The notes beneath the pieces are model-generated. The model did not search any database. It was not told the origin of the DNA and worked only from the letters and a program-made list of their open reading frames with translations. From Flavobacterium arcticum (GTDB taxonomy: Bacteria > Bacteroidota > Bacteroidia > Flavobacteriales > Flavobacteriaceae): DNA of 64,000 bases. The position numbers and the translations under genes were made by a program. The stretch is from positions 556,501 to 620,500 of the forward strand of contig NZ_CP031188.1 of the NCBI RefSeq assembly GCF_003344925.1, read 5' to 3'. Of the stretch, positions 1-8,216 are shown piece by piece. Each line of letters starts with the position of its first letter. Within the stretch, counting starts at the first letter, position 1.

Positions 1-219
1 ATAAGAAATATCACAACCATACCTTACAAGTTGTCTTCTTTTTAAATGCAACAGTATGATATTAACAATAACATTTCTTCGCTTGGCTAAATAATAGCCA
101 AGCCTGTAATTCATGGTAAGCCTGAAAGACACATTAAACAGAAACGTTAATGCCTTACGGTGGATGCCTCTTGCACCACAGTGGTGTAAATCGTTGTTAA
201 TCTGCTTTAATAGCCCCAA
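1..219 (-). CDS. Serine acetyltransferase-like protein, N-terminal part (cut by window edge)
   Basis: The frame is open without a stop from the left edge to position 219 and gives 73 residues. It contains LHHCGARGIHRKAL, MNYRLGYYLAKRRN and LKRRQLVRYGCDIS, the pattern of the helical N-terminus that precedes the left-handed beta-helix in serine O-acetyltransferases and related capsule acetyltransferases. No ATG is available near the 5' end. The best start is a TTG at 217-219, seven bases after the stop of the MurA-like gene, so it is probably the next gene of that operon. It could be CysE, making O-acetylserine, which would suit the sulfate genes upstream. It could equally be a polysaccharide O-acetyltransferase. 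The catalytic hexapeptide repeats lie outside the window, so the substrate cannot be decided. Confidence 0.7.
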   Translation of the reverse strand, partial: MGLLKQINNDLHHCGARGIHRKALTFLFNVSFRLTMNYRLGYYLAKRRNVIVNIILLHLKRRQLVRYGCDISY

Positions 220-226
220 AATGCTG

Positions 227-1456
227 TTATTTTAAGTTTTTCAATTTTTCCTCAAGGTTTTCGTAACCTCTGTATATTTGCCAGTCGTCTTCAATAATAA
301 CTTCTTCATCTGTAGTCATCCCTGCAAGTAATAGTGCAATACCCGCACGCAAATCGAGAGCCTTAACAGTACCTCCGTGTAGCGGATTACCGCCGTTGAT
401 TACTAACATATCGCCAACCACTTTAGAGTCAACACCAAGTTTTGCCAATTCTTCGGCATAAGCATACCTACCGGGGAAACGTAAATCGACAATTTTTGTT
501 TCTCCTTTAGACATTGCTCCATATACTGCAAATAGAGGCTGCATATCTGAATTGATACCTGGGTAAGGACCTGTGCTTATCTCTACAGGGTAAGCTGTCC
601 CACCTTTAACAATAAGACTGGTTTCGCCACGATAAAATTTCATACCGCTTTCTCTTAAATATACCAATGGTACTTCAAGATGTTCGTATGGGAAATTTTC
701 TATTTCTACCTCACCATTAGTAATAACCGAGCCTATGGCCCAAGTTAAAGCCTCCATATTATCCGGAATAACAGCATGTGTTGTACCTGATAAACAATCT
801 ACACCTTCTATTTCTATAGAACGTTGTCCAAACACCTTAATCTTGGCGCCCATTTTATTTAGCATTGCTATCAAGTCCATAATTTCAGGACGGATATGCG
901 GGTTGTATAAAACAGTTTTACCTTTTGCCAGAGAAGATGCTATAATAGTATTCTCTGTTGCTCCAGTAGAGCGCATAGGTAAATGTATTTCGTTAGCAAT
1001 AAGTCTTCCTCCTTTTGCTTTTGCACAAAGGTAATCACCTTCTTCCCATACTTCTGCTCCAAGTTTTTCAAGTAGCATAACGTGTAAATCATATTTTCTT
1101 TCTCCTAGTTTACACCCTCCTGGCAATGGTACTTTTCCTTCACCATAACGAGCTGTAAGAGCACCTAATATTAAAAGTGTATTTCGTATAGAACGCTCAT
1201 CCCAAATAAGCTGTGTTTTTATATTTTCTTTACCCTTACTTATAGATACAGTGTCGCCAGCAGAAACTACTACCTTACCTAATGCTTCAAGCATTTTTAA
1301 ATGAACCTGTACATCAAGAAGCCCATTTGGAAAATTTGTTAAATACAGTGTATCCTCTGATAAAAGAGAGGCTGCAAGTAAACGAAGTGAACTGTTTTTT
1401 GCGCCGCTAACCTTAACAAGGCCGTTTAATTTGGTTCTAGATATAGATAATGCCAT
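227..1456 (-). CDS. MurA-like enolpyruvyl transferase in a polysaccharide operon
   Basis: This 409-residue protein belongs to the EPSP synthase/MurA superfamily, which moves enolpyruvate from PEP to a sugar nucleotide such as UDP-GlcNAc. Key MurA residues are all visible: K20-N21 in GAKNSS, R91, the catalytic Cys115 in PGGCKLGER, R120, D304 in NSDMQP, R326, D368-R370 in DLRAG and R396 in YRGYE. It is therefore probably active. It lies six bases downstream of the flippase gene and ends the visible sulfate/polysaccharide operon, which is not the usual setting of the housekeeping murA. It may be a second MurA or may make an enolpyruvyl sugar for the polysaccharide. Family membership is clear; the role is inferred. 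Confidence 0.85.
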   Translation of the reverse strand: MALSISRTKLNGLVKVSGAKNSSLRLLAASLLSEDTLYLTNFPNGLLDVQVHLKMLEALGKVVVSAGDTVSISKGKENIKTQLIWDERSIRNTLLILGALTARYGEGKVPLPGGCKLGERKYDLHVMLLEKLGAEVWEEGDYLCAKAKGGRLIANEIHLPMRSTGATENTIIASSLAKGKTVLYNPHIRPEIMDLIAMLNKMGAKIKVFGQRSIEIEGVDCLSGTTHAVIPDNMEALTWAIGSVITNGEVEIENFPYEHLEVPLVYLRESGMKFYRGETSLIVKGGTAYPVEISTGPYPGINSDMQPLFAVYGAMSKGETKIVDLRFPGRYAYAEELAKLGVDSKVVGDMLVINGGNPLHGGTVKALDLRAGIALLLAGMTTDEEVIIEDDWQIYRGYENLEEKLKNLK

Positions 1457-1462
1457 AATTTC

Positions 1463-2908
1463 TTATCGTTTAAATTTTGATATTTTTTGGGTTACTGTTT
1501 TAAAAGTATCTTGAATAACATAATAGCTTTCATGCTTTAATAATCTAAGGAAAATTATATTACATATAAAGAATAAAGGAGCATAGACCCAAGAACTTAT
1601 ATACTCTCCGAATAAATGAAAAATCACAATAAATACAAGAAATAAAATATTAGGTATAAAGAAATCTTTCATCTGTTTACCAAAACTCAAATGAAGTTTC
1701 TTGTGAACTACATATGAATATACAAAAAACACTGTTGTTGAAGCCCCCACAACTGCCATTGAAAACTCTACTACTCCAAACCAAAGTCCGAATACTATTG
1801 GTGTAAGTTTCAAAAAACGTTGTATTAAACCTATATTAAACTTCAATTTAGAATACCCTTTCGCCAAAACAGCCTGTGCCATCATACCAATATGGGGGCT
1901 GGTAAGTGTCGCAAAAAGCAGTATTTGAAAAAATATTATACTGGGACGCCATTTTGCTCCTAAAAGTCCAATTATTATTTCTTCTGATAAAAAATAAATA
2001 GGACCTACTAATAACACTATTACACCCGTTACAATATTAAAAGCTCTATGATAGGCTTTTGCAAAGCTTTGCTGATTGTCCTGTAAGGCACTCAAAGCCG
2101 GAAACATTACCTTTCGCAAACTATTTGTAGTATAAGTATCTATTTGTCCCTTTAATGATTCTGCACGCGAATAAAAACCAAGCGTAGCAGTAGAGAATAC
2201 TTTACCAATAAATATAGTATCTATTTTATTAAAAATTTGTCGGAGTGCCTGATCGAAAAAAACATAACTAGAATAACCTAATAAGGAACGTACCTCTGAT
2301 CTAGAAAACTCCCATTTTGGTCGCCATCCTGTAGAAGACCATAATAGTATAGTAGATGCCAAAACAGTAAATATTTGTAGCAATACAAGACTATAAACCC
2401 CCATGCCTAATAAAGCACCAGTAACACCTGCAATACCACCTACAACAGTTGCTACAATATTTCTTATGGACAAACTTTTAAAATCCATCCTTTTAGTAAG
2501 AATGGTAGATTGTACACGACCAAATGCAGCAATAGGCGGTATGAGTGCCAAGTATACTAAAACAGTACCTACTTTGGGTTCTTCATAAAAATCGGCAACA
2601 TAAGGGGCTATCAATATTATTAATAATGAAAGTATAATACTAATCACTAGATTGACATAAAAGATAGATGAGTAAGCAATGTCTTTTACTTCTTTCCTTT
2701 GTATAAGCCCACTAGTAAAACCAATATCTACAAAAACTTCAGTAATACTAACAAAAACAAGTGCCATTCCTACAACTCCAAACTCTTCAGGAGAGAGAAG
2801 CCTAGCTAATATGATAGATATAAAAACAGACGCAAATTGCCTGAAAAAACTTCCGGCTAAATCCCAAAAAAGTCCTTTTTTCGTCTTATTTCCAACTTCC
2901 TTGCTCAT
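1463..2908 (-). CDS. Wzx-type polysaccharide flippase (MOP superfamily)
   Basis: This 481-residue integral membrane protein begins with the typical PST/Wzx pattern: GLFWDLAGSFFRQ, then LARLLSPEEFGVVGMALVF. About 12 to 14 hydrophobic segments follow along the whole length. Members of this family flip undecaprenyl-linked oligosaccharides across the inner membrane. The gene starts two bases after cysN and ends six bases before the MurA-like gene, so it is transcribed with the sulfate-activation genes. This spacing is the strongest hint that the sulfate genes serve a surface glycan. The glycan it carries cannot be predicted from sequence. Confidence 0.88.
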   Translation of the reverse strand: MSKEVGNKTKKGLFWDLAGSFFRQFASVFISIILARLLSPEEFGVVGMALVFVSITEVFVDIGFTSGLIQRKEVKDIAYSSIFYVNLVISIILSLLIILIAPYVADFYEEPKVGTVLVYLALIPPIAAFGRVQSTILTKRMDFKSLSIRNIVATVVGGIAGVTGALLGMGVYSLVLLQIFTVLASTILLWSSTGWRPKWEFSRSEVRSLLGYSSYVFFDQALRQIFNKIDTIFIGKVFSTATLGFYSRAESLKGQIDTYTTNSLRKVMFPALSALQDNQQSFAKAYHRAFNIVTGVIVLLVGPIYFLSEEIIIGLLGAKWRPSIIFFQILLFATLTSPHIGMMAQAVLAKGYSKLKFNIGLIQRFLKLTPIVFGLWFGVVEFSMAVVGASTTVFFVYSYVVHKKLHLSFGKQMKDFFIPNILFLVFIVIFHLFGEYISSWVYAPLFFICNIIFLRLLKHESYYVIQDTFKTVTQKISKFKR

Positions 2909-2910
2909 AA

Positions 2911-4170
2911 TTATCCGACAATCATGCCGGCAGCTACTGTTTCATTAGTTCCCTCTTCTATAAGGATAACGCTACCAGTAGTACGATTATCGCGATACGG
3001 GTCTAGCATAATGTTTTGCGCAGATCGTATTTTTATTCTTGCAATATCGTTCATAGCAAGATTCTTATCTTCTGTATTTCTTTCGTAGGTATTAATATCT
3101 ATTTTATAAACTACCTCTTTTATTATAGCGCGTTGCTCGTTAGATGTATGCACTAATATATACTTAGCGCCTGGTCTTACAGTATTATTATGCAACCAAC
3201 ACATCATAACATCAAACTCTTGCATCATTTCGGGCTGATTGTTTTTCTTTACAATCATGTTTCCTCTACTCGCATCAATATCATTTTCTAGCGTCATAGC
3301 TACAGACATAGGAGCATAAGCCTCTTCTATCTCTTTATCTCCTGCATTTATAGATTTGATTTTAGAAGTAAACCCTGATGGAAGTACAACAACTTCATCA
3401 CCCACGCGATAAATTCCGCTACTAATTCTACCAGCATATCCTCTATAGTCTATAAATCCTTCACGCTGTGGTCTAATTACTGTTTGTATTGCAAAACGAG
3501 CATCAATTTTATTAATATCACTACTTATATGCAAGGTTTCTAGCACATGAAGTAAAGGAGAACCTTGATACCAGTCCATAGATTCTGAGCGGTTTACCAC
3601 ATTATCACCATTTAAAGCGCTAATAGGTATAAAGCGAACATCTTTTACAGCTAGCTTAGAAGAAAACTCTTCAAAGTGAGTTACAATATCATTGTATGTT
3701 GTTTCAGAATATTCAACTAGATCCATTTTATTCACACATACTATAATGTGCGGAATTTGTAATAAAGATGCTATAAAAGCATGTCTTTTTGTTTGCTCTA
3801 TTACTCCATGTCTAGCATCAATTAATATAATTGCAGCATTAGCTGTAGATGCACCAGTAACCATATTTCGTGTATATTGAATATGCCCTGGAGTATCTGC
3901 AATAATAAATTTTCTTTTTGGAGTAGTAAAATAACGATAAGCTACATCAATGGTAATACCTTGCTCACGCTCATCTCTAAGTCCATCAGTAAAAAGAGCC
4001 AAATCTACAGTCCCTAGTCCTTTTCGTTTACTAGTTTCTTCAATAGCTTCTAGCTGGTCTTCAAATATAGATTTGGAATCATATAGTAATCGACCTATAA
4101 GGGTACTTTTACCATCGTCAACACTTCCTGCGGTAGTAAATCGTAATAATTGATTGTTATTGATTTGCAT
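2911..4170 (-). CDS. cysN: Sulfate adenylyltransferase subunit 1 (GTPase)
   Basis: CysN is the regulatory GTPase of the heterodimeric ATP sulfurylase, which makes adenylylsulfate (APS) from sulfate and ATP. The G motifs are clear: GSVDDGKST (15-23), EREQGITID, DTPGHIQYT, NKMDL and a SALNGDNV G5 region. Beta-barrel domains II and III follow. At 419 residues it is a stand-alone CysN; the kinase domain found in CysNC fusions is absent, which fits the separate cysC upstream. It lies 72 bases after cysD and two bases before the flippase gene. The gap to cysD holds a short A+T-rich hairpin over the cysD stop (4224-4247). Confidence 0.95.
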   Translation of the reverse strand: MQINNNQLLRFTTAGSVDDGKSTLIGRLLYDSKSIFEDQLEAIEETSKRKGLGTVDLALFTDGLRDEREQGITIDVAYRYFTTPKRKFIIADTPGHIQYTRNMVTGASTANAAIILIDARHGVIEQTKRHAFIASLLQIPHIIVCVNKMDLVEYSETTYNDIVTHFEEFSSKLAVKDVRFIPISALNGDNVVNRSESMDWYQGSPLLHVLETLHISSDINKIDARFAIQTVIRPQREGFIDYRGYAGRISSGIYRVGDEVVVLPSGFTSKIKSINAGDKEIEEAYAPMSVAMTLENDIDASRGNMIVKKNNQPEMMQEFDVMMCWLHNNTVRPGAKYILVHTSNEQRAIIKEVVYKIDINTYERNTEDKNLAMNDIARIKIRSAQNIMLDPYRDNRTTGSVILIEEGTNETVAAGMIVG

Positions 4171-4242
4171 TCGTCTATTCGTTTAATTCATTAGTCATTA
4201 TAAATTTGCTGCTAAGTCGAGTATTTAAGAAAAATAACTTTC

Positions 4243-5148
4243 TTAAAAATACCCTTCTCTTTTTCTGTCTTCCATCGCAGACTCCGAACGCTTATCATCC
4301 GAACGGTTACCTCTCTCAGTATGGCGCATAGTAGATACTTCATCTACAATTTTGCCTAGTGTATCTGCTTCAGATTCTATACCTCCTGTTATGGTGATAT
4401 CTCCTAAAGTTCTAAAACGAATTTTTTTAGTAATTACCTCTTCATTCGGCTCTATCTTTAAAAATTCAGAATTTGGTATCCATGAGTTATTACGCCACAC
4501 TACTTCGCGCTCATGAGCAAAATATAATGACGGTATTGATATGTTTTCTCTTTTTATATAATTCCAAACATCCATTTCAGTCCAATTACTTATTGGGAAT
4601 GCTCTAAAATGTTCGCCCTGAAAATGTTTACCGTTTAACAAGTTCCATAATTCAGGTCTTTGGTTTTTAGGATCCCATTGTCCAAACTCATCTCTATGAG
4701 AAAAGAAACGCTCTTTAGCTCTAGCCTTTTCTTCATCACGACGACCTCCACCAATGGCACAATCAACTTTATTATTTTCTATTGCATCTAGCAAAGTTGT
4801 AATTTGTAATGTATTACGAGTTGCATTTTTACCCCTTTCCTCAGCTACCCTACCAGTATCTATGGCTTCCTGTACAGAACCTACTAAAAGCTGTACACCC
4901 ATATTTTTTACCAAATCATCACGAAACTTAATTGTTTCGGGAAAATTATGACCTGTATCTACATGCAGTAATGCAAAAGGAATTTTTGCAGGATAAAAGG
5001 CTTTTTGAGCCAAATGTGTAACCACAATCGAATCTTTACCTCCGGAGAATAGTATTACCGGGTTTTGAAATTGTGCCCATACTTCTCTTAGAATAAAGAT
5101 AGCTTCAGACTCTAATTCATCTAAATAATTTAGATAATATTTACTCAT
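4243..5148 (-). CDS. cysD: Sulfate adenylyltransferase subunit 2
   Basis: CysD is the catalytic subunit of ATP sulfurylase and belongs to the PP-loop (PAPS reductase-like) family. The PP-loop FSGGKDS is at residues 34-40, followed by LHVDTGHNFPETIKFRD and IGGGRRDEEKARAKER. The C-terminus RSDDKRSESAMEDRKREGYF is the usual conserved tail of the family. The length of 301 residues is normal. It begins four bases after cysC and is followed by cysN, giving the order cysC-cysD-cysN in one operon. Confidence 0.96.
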   Translation of the reverse strand: MSKYYLNYLDELESEAIFILREVWAQFQNPVILFSGGKDSIVVTHLAQKAFYPAKIPFALLHVDTGHNFPETIKFRDDLVKNMGVQLLVGSVQEAIDTGRVAEERGKNATRNTLQITTLLDAIENNKVDCAIGGGRRDEEKARAKERFFSHRDEFGQWDPKNQRPELWNLLNGKHFQGEHFRAFPISNWTEMDVWNYIKRENISIPSLYFAHEREVVWRNNSWIPNSEFLKIEPNEEVITKKIRFRTLGDITITGGIESEADTLGKIVDEVSTMRHTERGNRSDDKRSESAMEDRKREGYF

Positions 5149-5152
5149 AACT

Positions 5153-5749
5153 TTAAAGTTCTAATTTATGCTTTACAAATGTAACTACTTTTTCTATAGC
5201 CGCTTCTATATTCTCCTTTTCTGTTTCTATTAAAACATCAGGAGTTGTTGGCTTTTCATAGGGAGCATTAATACCAGTAAAGTTTTTAATTTCACCAGCT
5301 CTTGCTTTCTTATATAACCCTTTAACATCTCTATTTTCACATTCTTTGAGGCTTGTATGTACAAAAACTTCTACAAAATTATCAGCCCCAATAATGTCTT
5401 TTACCAATTCTCTATCTTTTTCTAATGGCGATACAAAAGCCGCAATAGTAACCATACCCGCATCTACAAAAAGTTTCGCAATTTCTGCAATTCTCCTTAG
5501 GTTTTCATTACGATCTTCTTCATTAAAGCCTAACCCCTTGTTAATACCCATACGAATATTATCGCCATCAAGGGTATATGTTTGTATACCATTGTCAAAC
5601 AAATACTCTTCTACTTTATTTGCAATAGTTGATTTTCCTGAACCTGATAGTCCAGTAAACCAAATTACAAAAGAGTTGTGCTTATTTTTTTGATTGCGTT
5701 TTGATTTGCAAACAAAATAATCGTGCTCTATGATATTATTATTACTCAT
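5153..5749 (-). CDS. cysC: Adenylylsulfate kinase
   Basis: CysC phosphorylates APS to PAPS, the sulfate donor for sulfotransferases and the substrate of classical PAPS reductases. The P-loop GLSGSGKST lies at residues 33-41, with LDGDNIRMGINKGLGF after it and the lid segment IKNFTGINAPYEKP near 173-186. The length of 198 residues is normal. Its start overlaps the stop of the DUF2061 gene by four bases, so translation is probably coupled. Its presence shows the cell makes PAPS as well as APS. Confidence 0.96.
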   Translation of the reverse strand: MSNNNIIEHDYFVCKSKRNQKNKHNSFVIWFTGLSGSGKSTIANKVEEYLFDNGIQTYTLDGDNIRMGINKGLGFNEEDRNENLRRIAEIAKLFVDAGMVTIAAFVSPLEKDRELVKDIIGADNFVEVFVHTSLKECENRDVKGLYKKARAGEIKNFTGINAPYEKPTTPDVLIETEKENIEAAIEKVVTFVKHKLEL

Positions 5750-6174
5750 TTTTTTTCACGTTGAGATAATCCAAAATTTGTCCTGTACCAAATGCGTTCG
5801 TGTACGTAATATAAAACCATTTTTGTAACCACTTCGGCAAGACCAATTTTCATACCTATTAGTGGGTTACCTGATATAAACCATGCCAATAACATAGTAT
5901 CAATCGTTCCGAAAAAACGCCAAGTTACTGCTTTGGCTATATGTCTTTTTCTACTTTCTAATATTTTACCTCCTTTAGAGAGGTTTACTTTAAACCACAC
6001 ACGCTCATGTATGTAGTATAATATCATTTTTGTAACTACTTCTGCAAAACCTACCTGTAAACCTATCATAGGGTCTCCAGAGATAAGCCATGCCAATATC
6101 ATAGTGTCAATTGTTCCTACTACACGCCAAGTTATAGTCTTAGCTATATGTCGTTTGTACGAGCCGTCTCTCAT
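5746..6174 (-). CDS. Tandem DUF2061 membrane protein linked to sulfate activation
   Basis: This 142-residue protein is built of two copies of one unit, at about residues 6-65 and 75-134, roughly two thirds identical to each other. Each copy has a basic start (KRHIAK), the signature GTIDTM, a hydrophobic segment and the ending LYY(I/V)HER(V/I)W, which is the DUF2061 pattern. Each copy probably has two short membrane helices. The gene overlaps cysQ upstream and cysC downstream by four bases each, a tight coupling that ties it to sulfate or PAPS metabolism. No activity is established here. A membrane role such as assisting sulfate entry is only a suggestion. Confidence 0.85.
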   Translation of the reverse strand: MRDGSYKRHIAKTITWRVVGTIDTMILAWLISGDPMIGLQVGFAEVVTKMILYYIHERVWFKVNLSKGGKILESRKRHIAKAVTWRFFGTIDTMLLAWFISGNPLIGMKIGLAEVVTKMVLYYVHERIWYRTNFGLSQREKK

Positions 6175-6965
6175 AAAGAAACCAAGAAATAAGGGTTTAA
6201 TAAGTTTTCTTTATTATATACCATTTCTTTTTTAGTAGTATTATCTATAACAGATAAACCTACTGCTTTACAAATTGCCTGACCTGCTGCTGTATCCCAC
6301 TCCATGGTTGGTGCAAAACGAGGATATACATCTGCTTTACCCTCTGCAACAAGACAAAACTTTAAAGAACTTCCTTTAGATACTATTTCTATTTCTTTAG
6401 TTGTATTTTCTTTAAGACTATCAACAAAATCTTGAGTATCTTGACTCATATGCGATCGGCTACCTACAACTCTTAGTTTATTATCATCTGCAGTAGGTTT
6501 AATCTCTTCGGCATACTCTATAATACTATCTATAGTATCATCTACATTCTTAAGCACTGCTCTATATGATTTCCCTGTGGCAATGTCTCCATAGTATAAT
6601 GTTTTTACAGCTGGCACATATATAACACCAAACTGAGGTATACCGTTGGTAACTAATGCAATATTTACAGTAAACTCTCCGTTTTTCTTTATAAACTCCT
6701 TAGTTCCATCAAGAGGATCTACTATCCAGCAAGAAGTCCAGTCTTTACGCTCATTAAAAGGTAATTGTTTATTTTCTTCACTAATTATAGGAGTATTAGT
6801 AGAAGACAAATAATTCATTATAATAGCATTAGCAGCACTATCTGCTTCTGTAAGTGGTGAAGCATCTTCCTTATAAGCAACTTCAAAATCTTTTTCATAG
6901 ATTTTCATTATTGCTTCTCCTGCTTCAATACTTGCTTGTATTGCTGTATTGTATATCTGCTTCAT
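6171..6965 (-). CDS. cysQ: 3'(2'),5'-bisphosphate nucleotidase
   Basis: CysQ belongs to the inositol monophosphatase superfamily and hydrolyses 3'-phosphoadenosine 5'-phosphate (PAP), the product left when PAPS donates sulfate. The metal-binding motifs are seen: SEEN near residue 62, DPLDGTKEF at 83-91 and EWDTAAGQA near 222. The length of 264 residues is typical. It is the first gene of the sulfate-activation operon, overlaps the DUF2061 gene by four bases, and has a TATATTTG element about 85 bases upstream. PAP is made only when PAPS is used, so this gene implies real PAPS turnover. Confidence 0.94.
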   Translation of the reverse strand: MKQIYNTAIQASIEAGEAIMKIYEKDFEVAYKEDASPLTEADSAANAIIMNYLSSTNTPIISEENKQLPFNERKDWTSCWIVDPLDGTKEFIKKNGEFTVNIALVTNGIPQFGVIYVPAVKTLYYGDIATGKSYRAVLKNVDDTIDSIIEYAEEIKPTADDNKLRVVGSRSHMSQDTQDFVDSLKENTTKEIEIVSKGSSLKFCLVAEGKADVYPRFAPTMEWDTAAGQAICKAVGLSVIDNTTKKEMVYNKENLLNPYFLVSL

Positions 6966-7048
6966 TAAGTGCTACTATTTATATGTTATTTAATTTTATG
7001 AACGAATTTTAAAACTACTAAACACAGCTAATCAAAAAAACTAAGCTG

Positions 7049-7056
7049 CAAATATA
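7049..7056 (-). promoter_or_regulatory. Candidate -7 element of the cysQ operon
   Basis: The minus strand reads TATATTTG, an exact match to the Bacteroidetes -7 consensus TAnnTTTG, 83 bases before the cysQ start codon. No clear TTG is found 17-23 bases upstream, so the -33 half is weak. It lies in the 173-base gap between the sulfate operon and the UDP-glucuronate epimerase gene, suggesting the sulfate genes can be transcribed separately. Confidence 0.5.
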
Positions 7057-7138
7057 AAGGATATAAAGCAATACTTTGACACCTTTTTACTAAAACAACT
7101 TTAACAAAATATTAACAATAGCTGTTCTATAGTATTTT

Positions 7139-8149
7139 TTAGATATTATAATAACTTCTATACCAATTTACAAACTCTTTAACCCCTACCTCTATACTTG
7201 TAGAAGGCTTATAACCGAAGGTTTTTTCAAGTTCACTAGTATCTGCCCATGTTTTCTCAACATCGCCAGGCTGCATTGGTAAATAATTTTTAGCTACTAT
7301 TTTACCTGTTGCTTTTTCTATTTCAGAGATAAAATCCATCAGTTTAACTGGCTGACTATTACCTATATTATACAACTCATACAACAACGAATCTTCATTA
7401 TTTTCTTGAAGTAGTGTTGCAACCACCCCTTCAACAATATCATCAATGTAAGTAAAATCACGCGATAAATTACCTTCGTTAAATACTTTTATAGGCTTAT
7501 CATTAAAAACAGCATCAGTAAATAAGAACATAGCCATATCGGGTCTACCCCACGGACCATATACTGTAAAGAAACGAAGCCCTATAGTTTTTATACCAAA
7601 TAAATGGCTATAAGTATGCGCCATAAGCTCATTACTCTTTTTAGTAGCCGCATAAAGACTTATAGGATTATCTACATTATCATCTGTAGAAAAAGGAATC
7701 TTATCATTTAAACCATAAACACTAGAACTACTTGCATATACAAGCTTCTTTACATTATAATTACGACAAGCCTCTAGAATATTTATAAAACCTACAACAT
7801 TACTTTCTATATATGCATGCGGATTCTCGATACTGTAACGCACACCTGCTTGAGCAGCTAAATTACAGATGCTGTCAAACTGTTCTGTTTCAAATAATTT
7901 GTTTATTGCCTCTCTATCTTCTAGATTTAGCTTTATAAACTTAAATTCATTATTATGAGTAGTACTTGAAATCAGTACGTTATAATCTACTTGTTCTACA
8001 CCTAATTGTTTTAATCGAGCTAGTTTTAGGTTAACATCGTAGTAATCATTAATATTATCTAACCCTACTACAGTATGACCTAATGACAATAGTTTTTCAG
8101 AAAGATGATACCCTATAAAACCCGCTGCACCGGTTACTAATATTTTCAT
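7139..8149 (-). CDS. UDP-glucuronate 4-epimerase-like SDR enzyme
   Basis: This extended short-chain dehydrogenase probably interconverts UDP-glucuronate and UDP-galacturonate. The NAD-binding GAAGFIG is at residues 7-13. Then come LDNINDYYDVNLKLARL, typical of the UDP-glucuronate epimerase branch, ASSSSVYG, the catalytic YAATKK and RFFTVYGPWGRPDMA. The length of 336 residues is normal. It lies 67 bases after ugd, whose product UDP-glucuronate is its expected substrate. Dehydratase activity cannot be excluded, but the NDYYD segment favours the 4-epimerase. Confidence 0.88.
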   Translation of the reverse strand: MKILVTGAAGFIGYHLSEKLLSLGHTVVGLDNINDYYDVNLKLARLKQLGVEQVDYNVLISSTTHNNEFKFIKLNLEDREAINKLFETEQFDSICNLAAQAGVRYSIENPHAYIESNVVGFINILEACRNYNVKKLVYASSSSVYGLNDKIPFSTDDNVDNPISLYAATKKSNELMAHTYSHLFGIKTIGLRFFTVYGPWGRPDMAMFLFTDAVFNDKPIKVFNEGNLSRDFTYIDDIVEGVVATLLQENNEDSLLYELYNIGNSQPVKLMDFISEIEKATGKIVAKNYLPMQPGDVEKTWADTSELEKTFGYKPSTSIEVGVKEFVNWYRSYYNI

Positions 8150-8216
8150 AATTGTATATTAATCGTATTAAAACTACTATGTTATTCCTACTCTAAATTT
8201 ACAGAGTATCTTTTAT

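Noticed and set aside
81..103. 9-bp hairpin GCTTGGCTA/TAGCCAAGC near the left edge
   Set aside because: It looked like a terminator or an IS200-type end, but it lies inside an open coding frame and lacks a T-run or transposase.
735..1034. Plus-strand open frame of 99 codons
   Set aside because: It lies wholly inside the MurA-like gene on the other strand and has no recognisable domain or start signal.
4224..4247. Hairpin over the cysD stop codon
   Set aside because: The stem is only A+T pairs and cysN continues the operon, so I do not call it a terminator.
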